A DNA stretch of 64,000 nt, taken from the NCBI GenBank assembly GCA_023229765.1, contig JALNYO010000014.1, positions 28,550 through 92,549 on the forward strand, read 5' to 3'. This document shows positions 54,843 to 63,535 of this stretch, one piece after another. Numbering within the stretch: the stretch's first letter is position 1; each line of letters begins with the position of its first letter. The notes under the pieces are model-generated. The model searched no databases. It worked only from the letters and a program-made list of their open reading frames with translations, and was not told where the DNA came from. The translations under genes and the position numbers were made by a program. This DNA is from Syntrophales bacterium. GTDB lineage: Bacteria; Desulfobacterota; Syntrophia; Syntrophales; UBA5619.

Positions 54843-54890
54843 TCTAAACAGTAATGAATTCAATCGTTATAATTCTCGGGGAGGCTTGAC

Positions 54891-57593
54891 ATGCCGCTTG
54901 TCGCTTTTTACTTCCAGCTTCACCAGCCTTTTCGCCTCCATCCCGACGGCGATAAATTCCTCTGGGAAGAGAAGAACCGGGAGGTATTCATCAAGGTAGC
55001 CGACAAGTGCTATCTTCCCGCCGTACGGATGTTCGTGCAGCTTGTTAAAGAAAATCCCTCGTTCAAGATCGCCCTGGGGTTGTCGGGAACCTTCCTTGAG
55101 CAGGCCGAGCAGTACCGTCCGGATGTGGTCGGCGCGCTGCAGGAATTGATGGATGCCGGCGCCAGCGGAAGCCAGGTGGAAATACTCGATGAGACCTATT
55201 ACCACTCGCTTACCAGCCTGTTCGAAGACCCCAAGAAAAAGGAGTTCCTGGCGCAGATCCTGCTGCACCGGGAGATGATAAAAAGGGTCTTCGGCATTTT
55301 TCCGACCTCCTTTCGCAATACCGAACTCATGTACAACAACGACATCGCCGGGGTCGTGGCCGAGATGGGCTACAAGGCTATGCTGTGCGAGAAGCGCGAC
55401 GACATGTACAGACGGGATGGCGAAGTGATTTCCCCTAACACTGTTTTCCGAGCTCAAAACACCGAGATGATAGTTATCCCGCGCAATCGGGAATTGAGCG
55501 ATGATATTGCCTTCAGGTTTCCTCACAATCCAATCAGTCCCGATCAATACGCGCGTTATCTTTCTCTGATTGATGGAGAGGTGGTACTGCTCGGATATGA
55601 TTTTGAACATATTGGCGAGCATATCTGGGAAGAGTCTGGCATTTTTGATTTCTGGAAGGGGCTGCCCGGCGCCTTAAAAAATTATCCCAACATCGTGCCG
55701 GCGACACCAACCGAAATAGGCCTTCAATTTCGTGATGTTGACTGTCCGGTTGTCGACATCCACGGACTTTCCACCTCCTCTTGGGCGGATGCCGGCCGCG
55801 ACACCTTCGGCTGGCTCGGAAACCCGACTCAGTATGAACTGTTTAAGGATATTGAAAGGCTGGAGAATCATGCCAAAAGAGCGGGGGGAGATCTTCTCAA
55901 GCGTTGGCGGTATCTGACAACCTCGGATCACGTCTATTTCCTGCATGAAAGGATTGGCGAAGACCACGCCGTCCATGCCTATTTCAACCCTTATGGCGGT
56001 TCGATCGCCCAACCTACCCATATTCTCACCAGGAAGATCGATAAACTTGAGGTTGCCGTAAAGCGCTTTGATGTGATCAAAAAACGGGAAAAAACTGCCA
56101 TCCTGATCATCTCTCCGGAAACAGGCAGGCTGCCGGAGGATATGGGGAACCTCGCCCGGTTCATCTCCGGAAAGAGCGGCGGCCAGGGTGAGGTTGTCTC
56201 CGCTTTGTGCGAGGGTCTTACCGAGCGGGGTTTGGAGGTGCATCTTGCCATATTGAATCTCAAAAAGCGTTTCCAGCGCGAGTTGCAGATGAGCGAGGTG
56301 CAATGGCGGGAGGCGCGCTACCGGATTGATCCGGAAAATATCCACCTGATCAGTTCCTCGCTCTTCGCCGATAACCTGAGCGCCTATTCCGGCGATCCGA
56401 TTGCCACGGCGGCGGAATTCCAGAAGGAGACCATAAAAAATATCATCAAAACCGTACGCGCCCAGAGTGGCAACCGTCTGATCCTGCACACGCACGACTG
56501 GATGGCGGGAGGCGCAATAGTTGCCTATGCCAAAGCAACCGGACTGCCCATTCTGCACACGGTGCATAACATCTTTACCTCGCTGATTCCGTTTGATCTT
56601 TTTGAGGGAATCGATATGGACAGGATAGGCGAGCTGATGTATCGCTCGGAAAAAGACGGCAAGCCCTGTATTGACGCCCAGGCGACGGCAATAAAAAACG
56701 CGACGATGATCAATTTCGTGGGCGAGCGGTTTTTACAGGAGGTCGTGGAGGATTATTTTTTAGACAGGGAGCTGGTGCCGCAAAGCGTCCGCAACGAGGT
56801 TAAGGAGAAGTTCCGGCATGGCGTTGTGCGTTCTATCATCAATGCCCCCTCCTCGCTTATGTATCCGGAACATTGCGAAGCGCTGGTCCGAAAATATGGC
56901 CCTGACGACGATGTAATAGAGGCAAAACAGAAAAATATGCTCGAATTCCAGCGGAGAATGGGATTGAGAGATGACCCGGAGGCGATCCTTCTTTACTGGC
57001 CTTCCCGCCTGGATGCCTTTCAAAAAGGGGTGGAGCTTATCGAACAGATTGTCCAGAAATTTGCCGAAACGCACCAAGATGTGCAATTTGCCTTTGTTGG
57101 CGACGGAATCGGCGCCGATCGGACGCATGTGGATATTTTAGGGAGAATTGCCTACGCTTCCGGAGGACGGATCGCTTATCAACCCTTTGATGAGGCCTTG
57201 TCGCTTCTGGGTTATGCCGCCGCACATGATGTATTCGGGGCGTCGCTGTATGAGCCGTGTGGACAGATTGACCAGGTTGGAAACATCTTCGGAGCGACAG
57301 CCACTAACCGCGACACCGGGGGCTACCATGACAAAATACATGAATTGCGGCTTCAGGAAGACGGAGCTTCGCTTGATTTCGGCAACGGCTTTCTTTTCCA
57401 TGATTATGACGCCGGCGGATTGTGGTACGGTCTGGAAAAAAGCGTCGCTTTTCACCGGCATCCAGCGGAAGTAAGAAGGCGGCATATCATAACAATTATG
57501 CGATATGCGCGGGAGCGCTACAGCCTCGGACACATGATCGCCGAATATATCGCCATTTACGAAAAGCTCAACGGCGGACGTCCGCTCGTTTAG
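54891..57593 (+). CDS. GH57 alpha-glucan hydrolase fused to GT5-type glycogen synthase
   Basis: Bifunctional polysaccharide enzyme of 900 residues. Seen in the N-terminal ~380: GH57 motifs FQLHQPFR (region 1), SFRNTELMYNND (region 3, catalytic Glu), GYDFEHIGEHIWEE (region 4, catalytic Asp) and YLTTSDH (region 5). From ~395 on: KSGGQGEVVSALCEGL, matching the KxGG-type ADP/UDP-glucose loop of glycogen synthase, HTHDWMAGGA, and a C-terminal ASLYEPCGQIDQVG followed by ATNRDTGGYHDKI (GT5 motif E-x-C-G). Fusing hydrolase and synthase in one chain suggests glycogen or maltodextrin turnover (inference). Proximal MTA deaminase is unrelated. Confidence 0.88.
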   Translation: MPLVAFYFQLHQPFRLHPDGDKFLWEEKNREVFIKVADKCYLPAVRMFVQLVKENPSFKIALGLSGTFLEQAEQYRPDVVGALQELMDAGASGSQVEILDETYYHSLTSLFEDPKKKEFLAQILLHREMIKRVFGIFPTSFRNTELMYNNDIAGVVAEMGYKAMLCEKRDDMYRRDGEVISPNTVFRAQNTEMIVIPRNRELSDDIAFRFPHNPISPDQYARYLSLIDGEVVLLGYDFEHIGEHIWEESGIFDFWKGLPGALKNYPNIVPATPTEIGLQFRDVDCPVVDIHGLSTSSWADAGRDTFGWLGNPTQYELFKDIERLENHAKRAGGDLLKRWRYLTTSDHVYFLHERIGEDHAVHAYFNPYGGSIAQPTHILTRKIDKLEVAVKRFDVIKKREKTAILIISPETGRLPEDMGNLARFISGKSGGQGEVVSALCEGLTERGLEVHLAILNLKKRFQRELQMSEVQWREARYRIDPENIHLISSSLFADNLSAYSGDPIATAAEFQKETIKNIIKTVRAQSGNRLILHTHDWMAGGAIVAYAKATGLPILHTVHNIFTSLIPFDLFEGIDMDRIGELMYRSEKDGKPCIDAQATAIKNATMINFVGERFLQEVVEDYFLDRELVPQSVRNEVKEKFRHGVVRSIINAPSSLMYPEHCEALVRKYGPDDDVIEAKQKNMLEFQRRMGLRDDPEAILLYWPSRLDAFQKGVELIEQIVQKFAETHQDVQFAFVGDGIGADRTHVDILGRIAYASGGRIAYQPFDEALSLLGYAAAHDVFGASLYEPCGQIDQVGNIFGATATNRDTGGYHDKIHELRLQEDGASLDFGNGFLFHDYDAGGLWYGLEKSVAFHRHPAEVRRRHIITIMRYARERYSLGHMIAEYIAIYEKLNGGRPLV

Positions 57594-57622
57594 TAAAACA
57601 TAAAAAACATGCCTTCTGCGGG

Positions 57623-58942
57623 TTACAGGCTTTTTCGAACCCGCACGGCAATATCTCTTACCCGCTCCATCGCCTCCTGTTCGTCGATTGTCAGCAGTTT
57701 TCTGTTCCGCATGACCATCTTGCCGTTAATGAATACGGTATCCACATCGGCGCCGGCTGCCGCATAGACGATCTGTGAATATTCATTGTAGAGCGGGGTC
57801 AGGTGCGGCTCGTTTAACCCGATGATAATGATGTCAGCCTTTTTACCGACCTCCAGCGAACCGGTTTCATGTTCCAGCCCCAAGGCGCGGGCGCCTTCGC
57901 AGGTTGCCATTCTTATCACGTCGAGCGCCGGCAGAGCGGTTGGATCAAGAGAGGCGACCTTGGCCAGCTTTGCCGCCGTATCCATTTCGTGAAATATGTC
58001 CAGATCGTTGTTGCTTGCGCAGCCGTCGGTTCCCAGTCCAACGGGGATGCCCTGTTTACGCATTGCCACTACCGGAGCAATGCCAGAGGCAAGTTTCATG
58101 TTGCTTTCCGGATTATGCACTACCCGGCAGCCATGATCGGCAAAGACCCGGATATCTTCTTCATTCATTGCCACACAGTGAAAGGCGGTGAAGCGCTCGC
58201 TCAGAAAGCCGATCTCTTCGAGAAATTTCATTGCCGGTTTGCCGAATTTTTCCTGGAGCTGTTTTGCTTCCGTCCTGTTTTCAAGCAGATGCGTTGCATA
58301 GGGCGCCCTGAATTCATCGGCAAGCGCTTTGGCATCTTTGAGCAGGGAAGGGGAGCAGGTGTAAAGAGAGTGCGGTTCGACGACGATCCGCACCAGCGAA
58401 TCGCCGGCCCATTTCTCCAGTAGTTTCCTTGTGTACAATAACCCTTCTTCCGGCGTCTGAAAATTCGGCGAAGGAAAATCAAAAAGAACCTCTCCGACCA
58501 GACAGCGCACGCCCGCTTCCTTGGCCGCACGGGCTGTCTCTTCCTCGAAGATGTACATATCGCAAAATGTCGTCGTCCCGGAGCGGATCATCTCCGCGCA
58601 GGCCAGAAGGCTTCCCCGATAGGCAAGCTCCGGATCAACATTTCGCGCCTCGGCCGGAAAGATGTAGCGGTTCAGCCATTCCATCAATTCCATGTCGTCG
58701 GCGATTCCGCGGAAACAGGTCATTGCCGCATGGGTGTGAGAGTTTATCAGCCCCGGCATCACCAGCGAATCTTGAGCTTCAATCTCCTGATGTCCCGTGA
58801 AACGGCTTTTTATTTCCGCAACCGGGGCAACGGCGACGATATTTTCGCCCTCTATCGCAACCGCTCCTTCGGGCAGAACGGTGTTTATATCATCCATCAG
58901 GAGAACCCGTCCTCCCAGAATAATTGTATCAACGATTTGCAT
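57623..58942 (-). CDS. mtaD: 5-methylthioadenosine/S-adenosylhomocysteine deaminase
   Basis: Zinc amidohydrolase that deaminates MTA and SAH to the inosyl derivatives, helping recycle the products of SAM use. Seen: metal motif INSHTHAAMTCFRGIADD near residue 64, EPHSLYTCSP, AIHCVA-type FTAFHCVAMNEEDI, and VGLGTDGCASNNDLDIFHEM, all family hallmarks. A length of 439 residues is typical. Start ATG 58942 has GGAGGG upstream. Several SAM-dependent enzymes in the window would generate its substrates. Confidence 0.92.
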   Translation of the reverse strand: MQIVDTIILGGRVLLMDDINTVLPEGAVAIEGENIVAVAPVAEIKSRFTGHQEIEAQDSLVMPGLINSHTHAAMTCFRGIADDMELMEWLNRYIFPAEARNVDPELAYRGSLLACAEMIRSGTTTFCDMYIFEEETARAAKEAGVRCLVGEVLFDFPSPNFQTPEEGLLYTRKLLEKWAGDSLVRIVVEPHSLYTCSPSLLKDAKALADEFRAPYATHLLENRTEAKQLQEKFGKPAMKFLEEIGFLSERFTAFHCVAMNEEDIRVFADHGCRVVHNPESNMKLASGIAPVVAMRKQGIPVGLGTDGCASNNDLDIFHEMDTAAKLAKVASLDPTALPALDVIRMATCEGARALGLEHETGSLEVGKKADIIIIGLNEPHLTPLYNEYSQIVYAAAGADVDTVFINGKMVMRNRKLLTIDEQEAMERVRDIAVRVRKSL

Positions 58943-59120
58943 AACACCACCCTCCAGAGGAAAGATTAACTCATGTAAAGGTTTTACTCGATCATTTCTG
59001 TCACGCCTGCTTGCCCGGAGCCTTCATGGCAATGTTTTTATTGGGACGATCCATCCATAGCCGCTGGCTTTTGCACAGGCAAACGGAAAAATCAATCAAA
59101 ATGCGTTGAGAATGAAATTC

Positions 59121-59149
59121 TTGACACCATTTTCAAGAAAGAATATAGA
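59121..59149 (+). promoter_or_regulatory. Strong promoter of tRNA-Leu
   Basis: Perfect -35 TTGACA (59121-59126), 17-bp spacer, -10 TATAGA (59144-59149). The predicted start near 59156 is about 13 bp before the mature tRNA, which is usual for single tRNA genes. Confidence 0.8.
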
Positions 59150-59168
59150 CATCATCCTTCAAGGTATT

Positions 59169-59256
59169 GCCTGGGTGGCGGAACTGGTAGACGCAAGGGA
59201 CTTAAAATCCCTCGATCCTTGAGGTTGTGCGGGTTCGATTCCCGCCCCAGGCACCA
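59169..59256 (+). tRNA. tRNA-Leu (anticodon TAA)
   Basis: The acceptor stem pairs GCCTGGG (59169-59175) with CCCAGGC (59246-59252), followed by A and an encoded CCA (59254-59256). The anticodon loop CTTAAAA (59201-59207) gives TAA, between stem strands AGGGA and TCCCT. A variable arm and the T-loop GTTCGATTC fit a class II leucine tRNA. 88 nt including CCA. Confidence 0.97.
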
Positions 59257-59336
59257 CATAAAATTATGTATTTTTGCTATCCCTCCTTAAAAGGCAGAAG
59301 GCGTCAGATGAGTAAAAGGTCTGAGGATAAATAGCC

Positions 59337-59708
59337 GTGGAGCCAAACAATAGAAAACGTACACGCGTTTCCGTCCACTTTGAAATCGGGGTTTTACTCG
59401 CTAATGAGACAAATCCCATCACAACGCAGATCGTCAATATCAGTATGACCGGCATTCTCTGCAAATCCCGGCCATCTTTTCAGAGGGATGCCCCCTGCCG
59501 GGTGATTTTGTCATTGAATGACGAATCGCGGATAGTTATCGATTCGAAGATTTTAAGGGTCGGGTCACGAGAAACAGCCATAAGTTTTGCATCAATGGAT
59601 GAGGAAAGCTTCTCTTTGCTCAGAAATATTGTGCGGTATAATACGGTGAAGCCTGATCTTATCGAGCAGGAGTTTCAGACAGATGCCTTTGGCGGTCTGC
59701 CGGATTGA
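59337..59708 (+). CDS. Small PilZ-domain protein
   Basis: Single-domain PilZ protein of 123 residues. Seen: NRKRTRVSVHFEI at the N-terminus (RxxxR element, within RKRTR) and IVNISMTGILC (N-x-S-x-x-G). This is the minimal c-di-GMP-binding signature. Start is GTG 59337. It is monocistronic after the tRNA gene, and is the second PilZ protein in the window; targets unknown. Confidence 0.85.
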   Translation: MEPNNRKRTRVSVHFEIGVLLANETNPITTQIVNISMTGILCKSRPSFQRDAPCRVILSLNDESRIVIDSKILRVGSRETAISFASMDEESFSLLRNIVRYNTVKPDLIEQEFQTDAFGGLPD

Positions 59709-59799
59709 AATAGCAATGGTTGTTTTTTCAAACCAGAAATTTGTTTACATGTTTTGTACAGTCCCTATTATCCGCGAGACCTGAATAATGCCATGATCG

Positions 59800-59879
59800 T
59801 GTCATTTCGACCGAAGGGAGAAATCTTAACACCCCTGAATGATGCCGATTTCTCGTCGTTAACGCTCCTCGAAATGACA
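59800..59879. mobile_element. 80-bp palindromic element
   Basis: Perfect 11-bp terminal inverted repeats TGTCATTTCGA (59800-59810) and TCGAAATGACA (59869-59879) and an inner 8-bp pair GAGAAATC (59818-59825)/GATTTCTC (59847-59854). Matches the type TGTCATTTCGACCGAAGGGA that I recall as a widely dispersed palindromic repeat in bacterial genomes. Non-coding. Confidence 0.75.
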
Positions 59880-59922
59880 ATTTTCAAAGTTCTCTCCGCC
59901 GCTATCTATAACAAAGGAGGTG

Positions 59923-60063
59923 ATTGCAAAACTCCGTGTCATGCCCGAATGCTTTTGTCGGGCATCCATGATTTCAAATAGTTAAAAACTGGATTATGAA
60001 CATTAAACTTCGTTTTCCCGCCCAGAAGCGTCGCGGGAATGACAGCGTTGGGAGTTTTGCAAT
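59923..60063. mobile_element. 141-bp element with nested hairpins
   Basis: Perfect 13-bp terminal inverted repeats ATTGCAAAACTCC (59923-59935) and GGAGTTTTGCAAT (60051-60063). Inside: ATGCCCGA/TCGGGCAT (59941-59948, 59958-59965), CCCGC/GCGGG (60017-60021, 60033-60037) and TGTCAT/ATGACA (59938-59943, 60039-60044). MITE-like. Its right end is 24 bp before the dehydrogenase ATG and supplies an upstream in-frame ATG at 60039 that is not the true start. Confidence 0.75.
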
Positions 60064-60086
60064 TGGCTCAAAGGAAGGTATATGCC

Positions 60087-61112
60087 ATGAAAGCAGTTAT
60101 TTACAGGCAGGACAGAGGATTGACTGTTGAGGAAGTTCCAATTCCGGAAGAGGGTGATGATTTTGTCGTTGTCAAGGTCGTCAATACCGGCTTCTGTGGT
60201 TCGGATCACTCCCTGATTGAAAGTGGATTCCTGGCCGATGGTACTATACTCGGGCATGAAACAAGCGGAGTTGTCGCAGGAGTCGGCAAGAAAACTAAAG
60301 GTATTTCTGAAGGGATGAAGATCATCGTCAGGCCTACCTTTTGCGGAAACTGCCGGGAATGCCTGAGGGGAATGCCCCACCTGTGCAGCGCGGGAAGAAG
60401 GACGATCGGCATCGGGGATCTCCCCGGTGGATTTGCCGAATACCTGAAGATTTACCCGCAAATGGCCATTCCAATTCCCGAGGGCGTAAATTCCCGCAAT
60501 GCCGCATTGGCGGAACCGTTTGCCGTCGCGTTGCACGGCATCAAAACCGCGGGTTCCGCAGGCGGTTCCGTTCTGGTGATGGGCGGCGGGGCAATAGGTT
60601 TGGCCGCCGTGAAAATACTCAAAATTCTCGGCTATTTCCCGATAGTGCTTTCCGAACCGGTCAAAGAGAAGAGGGCGTTGGGGGGACAATCGGGAGCGGA
60701 TTTTCTCATCGATCCCCTGTCCGAAAATATTTCGGCAAAATGCACCGAATTTACAAAAGGAGTCGGATTTGAAACGATCCTGGAGTGTTCCGGCATAGCC
60801 GAAAATATTTCACTGGCGATGGAGCTTGCCGCCAAGGGCGGCAGGATATGCATGATCAGCATAATTTTCAAAGGCATCGCCATAGCTCAGCCAATGTATA
60901 TGAATTTCAAGGAAATTAGTTTTACAGGGGCTTATTCCAATACGCACGAGGAAAACAGGACCTGCTTGCAGTGGATGGCCGAAAAAAAACTCGACGCGCT
61001 GCCTCTGATAACAGATCTGATTTCCCTCGATGAATTGCCGCATATCTACCAAAAAAGAATAAAAACCGGAGAAGCGCTGAAGGTGATGCTGAGAATAGGG
61101 GATGAATTTTAG
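60087..61112 (+). CDS. Zinc-dependent alcohol/polyol dehydrogenase (MDR family)
   Basis: NAD(P)-dependent medium-chain dehydrogenase of 341 residues, like threonine, sorbitol or L-idonate dehydrogenases. Seen: catalytic zinc Cys37 in GFCGSDHS and GHETSG (His57, Glu58); structural zinc Cys86, Cys89, Cys92 and Cys100 (CGNCRECLRGMPHLC); Rossmann motif VMGGGAIGLAAVKI near 170. Start ATG 60087 has RBS AAAGGAAGG; the longer frame starts inside the palindromic element and is rejected. It leads an operon with an MFS transporter (50 bp) and a DUF362 protein, suggesting uptake and oxidation of a sugar acid or polyol (inference). Confidence 0.9.
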   Translation: MKAVIYRQDRGLTVEEVPIPEEGDDFVVVKVVNTGFCGSDHSLIESGFLADGTILGHETSGVVAGVGKKTKGISEGMKIIVRPTFCGNCRECLRGMPHLCSAGRRTIGIGDLPGGFAEYLKIYPQMAIPIPEGVNSRNAALAEPFAVALHGIKTAGSAGGSVLVMGGGAIGLAAVKILKILGYFPIVLSEPVKEKRALGGQSGADFLIDPLSENISAKCTEFTKGVGFETILECSGIAENISLAMELAAKGGRICMISIIFKGIAIAQPMYMNFKEISFTGAYSNTHEENRTCLQWMAEKKLDALPLITDLISLDELPHIYQKRIKTGEALKVMLRIGDEF

Positions 61113-61162
61113 AAAACTTTACCGCTTTTGTTCAAATAATAGCTGCGGAAGGAGATACTCAG

Positions 61163-62485
61163 ATGAGTAAAGCGACTGTTCCTGAAGGTTATCTGTTTTC
61201 CAAGTCTTACACAAATTACCTGTTTATTCTCCTATGGCTGCTCTATTTTTTTGATTATATAGACAGAATGGCGGTTGTTTCCACATTTCCCTTTTTAAAA
61301 AGTGAATGGGGTCTGAGCGATGCCCAATGCGGGGCGATGGTTTCCGCCGTTTACTGGGCAATTGTCCTGTTTTCCTTTCCCGTCTCCATCCTCGTTGACC
61401 GGTGGAGCCGCAAAAAAAGCATCGGGATAATGGCCGTTTTGTGGAGTCTGGCGACGGCAGCCTGTGCGATAACCAAAAATTTCAATCAGTTATTTATTGC
61501 CCGCACCGCCATCGGGCTGGGCGAGGCCGGCTACGCGCCAGGCGGAACGGCCATGATTTCTGCCATTTACCCGCCCCACAGAAGAGCCTCGATGGTGGGA
61601 ATATGGAACTCGTCCATTCCCTTGGGGATGGCGGGGGGCATTGTTCTCGGCGGATTAATCGCTGCCCATTGGGGATGGCGGCATGTATTTGGGATTGTTG
61701 CTTTGCCCGGATTGATCCTCGCCGTTCTGTTTTTCTTCGTCAAAGACTACAAAACGGTTGGACTGGAAACAAGGGTTAATGATAAAGAAACGGGTGAAAT
61801 TGCAATTCAAGAAAAGAAAATGACAAAAATGGAGATAATGAGAACCTTTTTCCATACCCCTTCCTTGCTTTTGACATATTTTGGTTTTGCCGGGATGATG
61901 TTTACCTCCATCTCGATGTCCACATTCCTGCCCACTTATTTTCAGCGGGTACAGGGTTTTCCGTTGCAAAAGGCGACCCTGCTGGCGAGCGGCATCATGT
62001 TGACAAGCATAATCGGTTCGCCGCTCGGGGGATGGCTCTCCGACCTCTGGATGAAAAAAAGAACGGACGCCCGCCTGCTACTGCCGGCGATTTCCGCACT
62101 TTTGACAACGATACTCTTTATTACGGCCTTTAATTTTATGAGAAACGGGGTCTTTCAGTACGTGGTCTTCCTCATGGCGGGAATCGCCTCCATTGCCTGG
62201 GCATCATCGGCGATCTCCGTGACCCAGGATGTCGTTCATCCCGGGCTGCGGGCGGTCTCATACTCGCTTTGCGTCGTTGTCCAGAATCTGCTGGGAAGTG
62301 CCCTCGGTCCTATCGTTACCGGCGCCCTTTCCGATCACTACGGGATCAAGTCGGCGCTGATTTCGGCCAGTGCCATTTCCCTGCTCTCATTTGTACTTTT
62401 CTATTGGGGTTCAAGATATTACAAGCGAGACTTAAACAAGGTTGTGAAGGTTTCGTTGGTAGCGGAAGATCAGGCTGGGGGCTGA
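61163..62485 (+). CDS. MFS transporter (anion:cation / sugar-acid-like)
   Basis: Twelve-helix inner-membrane transporter of 440 residues. Seen: FDYIDRMAVVSTFPFLKSEW at the start of the first helix pair, VDRWSRKKSIGIMAVLWSL (MFS motif A region), and GLGEAGYAPGGTAMISAIYPPHRRA with loops typical of the ACS/hexuronate subgroup. Second half has GGWLSDLWMKKRTDAR, the repeat of motif A. Between dehydrogenase and DUF362 genes; likely imports their substrate. RBS AAGGAGA at 61151-61157 before ATG 61163. Confidence 0.9.
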   Translation: MSKATVPEGYLFSKSYTNYLFILLWLLYFFDYIDRMAVVSTFPFLKSEWGLSDAQCGAMVSAVYWAIVLFSFPVSILVDRWSRKKSIGIMAVLWSLATAACAITKNFNQLFIARTAIGLGEAGYAPGGTAMISAIYPPHRRASMVGIWNSSIPLGMAGGIVLGGLIAAHWGWRHVFGIVALPGLILAVLFFFVKDYKTVGLETRVNDKETGEIAIQEKKMTKMEIMRTFFHTPSLLLTYFGFAGMMFTSISMSTFLPTYFQRVQGFPLQKATLLASGIMLTSIIGSPLGGWLSDLWMKKRTDARLLLPAISALLTTILFITAFNFMRNGVFQYVVFLMAGIASIAWASSAISVTQDVVHPGLRAVSYSLCVVVQNLLGSALGPIVTGALSDHYGIKSALISASAISLLSFVLFYWGSRYYKRDLNKVVKVSLVAEDQAGG

Positions 62486-62511
62486 ATTATTAATGAAAGG
62501 CACGAACATTT

Positions 62512-63522
62512 ATGGAAAATATTTTTAAATCTGCTGGACAATCAACGGAAGCGCTGCGCAATTTATTGTCTATGTTCCCGAAACCGTTCAGCCCCGGCGA
62601 CAAGGTCGGCATCAAATTGCACTGGGGAGAGCGGGGCAATGAAAATTTTATTCGCCCGCTGTATGCGCGGGAGATAGTCGCCTGGCTGAAAGAAGTCGGC
62701 GTAAAACCTTTTGTTTTCGATACTACCGTGCTTTACTCCGGCGGAAGAAGAGACGGCGCCGAAAGCCTCAAAACTGCTGCCGAACATGGTTTTACCGAGG
62801 AATATCTGGGATGCCCGGTTTTGATCGGCGACGGTTTGGATGGCAGGGATGTCATGGACATTCCCAGTGCGGGCAGGCACTTTGATACTGTGCAAGTTGC
62901 AGGAATAATAAAGGAAACAGACGGATTTGTCATTTTTTCTCATTTCAAGGGACACATGGAAGCATCTTTTGGGGGCTCGATCAAAAATATCTCGATGGGA
63001 ATGGCATCGCGCGCCCAGAAACAGCGCATGCACTCGGACGTTCACCCTGTTCTCATCCAGAAACGTTGCATACGCTGCGGCATTTGCCAGGAGGTCTGCC
63101 CGGTCGGCGCCGCTGTATTGCCTTCAGATGATGAATATCCCCTTTACGATCTTGATAAATGCATCGGCTGCGCGCAGTGCATCGCCCTTTGTCCGCAAGC
63201 AGCGCTGAAGATCTTCTGGGAAACGGACATCTCCGTTTTTCAGGAAAAACTCGTGGAAACGGCTGCCTCTACATGGAAATTGATCGGCCCAAAATCCATT
63301 GTTATCAACGCGCTAATCCAGATAGTGACAGAGTGCGACTGCCTGGAGGGAAAACATCCCCCAATTGCCGGGGATTATGGTTTCATCGGGGGCTACAATC
63401 CGGTTGGGGTTGATGAGGAGGCCATTAAAATGGTCGGTCCGGACAAGTTTGATGCCGCCCACCCCGGCATCCCGTGGCAGCGCCAGTTCAGTTATGCGCG
63501 GGAGATAGGTTTCGCGAAATAG
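62512..63522 (+). CDS. DUF362 protein with two [4Fe-4S] ferredoxin motifs
   Basis: Cytosolic iron-sulfur protein of 336 residues. Seen: an N-terminal ~180-residue DUF362 region (VGIKLHWGERGNENFI and SFGGSIKNISMGM), then a bacterial ferredoxin domain with CIRCGICQEVCPVGA and CIGCAQCIALCPQAA, eight cysteines for two [4Fe-4S] clusters, and a short C-terminal region. Probably an electron carrier or maturation factor; known family function is not established. It lies 26 bp after the MFS gene and is convergent with the UPF0280 gene, 13 bp away. Confidence 0.85.
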   Translation: MENIFKSAGQSTEALRNLLSMFPKPFSPGDKVGIKLHWGERGNENFIRPLYAREIVAWLKEVGVKPFVFDTTVLYSGGRRDGAESLKTAAEHGFTEEYLGCPVLIGDGLDGRDVMDIPSAGRHFDTVQVAGIIKETDGFVIFSHFKGHMEASFGGSIKNISMGMASRAQKQRMHSDVHPVLIQKRCIRCGICQEVCPVGAAVLPSDDEYPLYDLDKCIGCAQCIALCPQAALKIFWETDISVFQEKLVETAASTWKLIGPKSIVINALIQIVTECDCLEGKHPPIAGDYGFIGGYNPVGVDEEAIKMVGPDKFDAAHPGIPWQRQFSYAREIGFAK

Positions 63523-63535
63523 ATTCAGAAGCCGA

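Larger units (their letters stand above)
59709..60086. other. Long intergenic gap holding two palindromic elements
   Basis: 378 bp between the PilZ and dehydrogenase genes. No gene is supported; the largest frame (59754-59981) is a by-product of the palindromes. Elements at 59800-59879 and 59923-60063 take up most of it; the remaining bases, including AAAGGAGGTG at about 59913-59922, hold nothing recognised. Confidence 0.6.

Noticed and set aside
59754..59981. 75-codon frame in the gap before the dehydrogenase
   Set aside because: It is formed by the two palindromic elements and encodes no recognisable protein.
60039..60086. Upstream start for the dehydrogenase
   Set aside because: The ATG lies inside a palindromic element and has no ribosome site; ATG 60087 is preceded by AAAGGAAGG and matches the family N-terminus.
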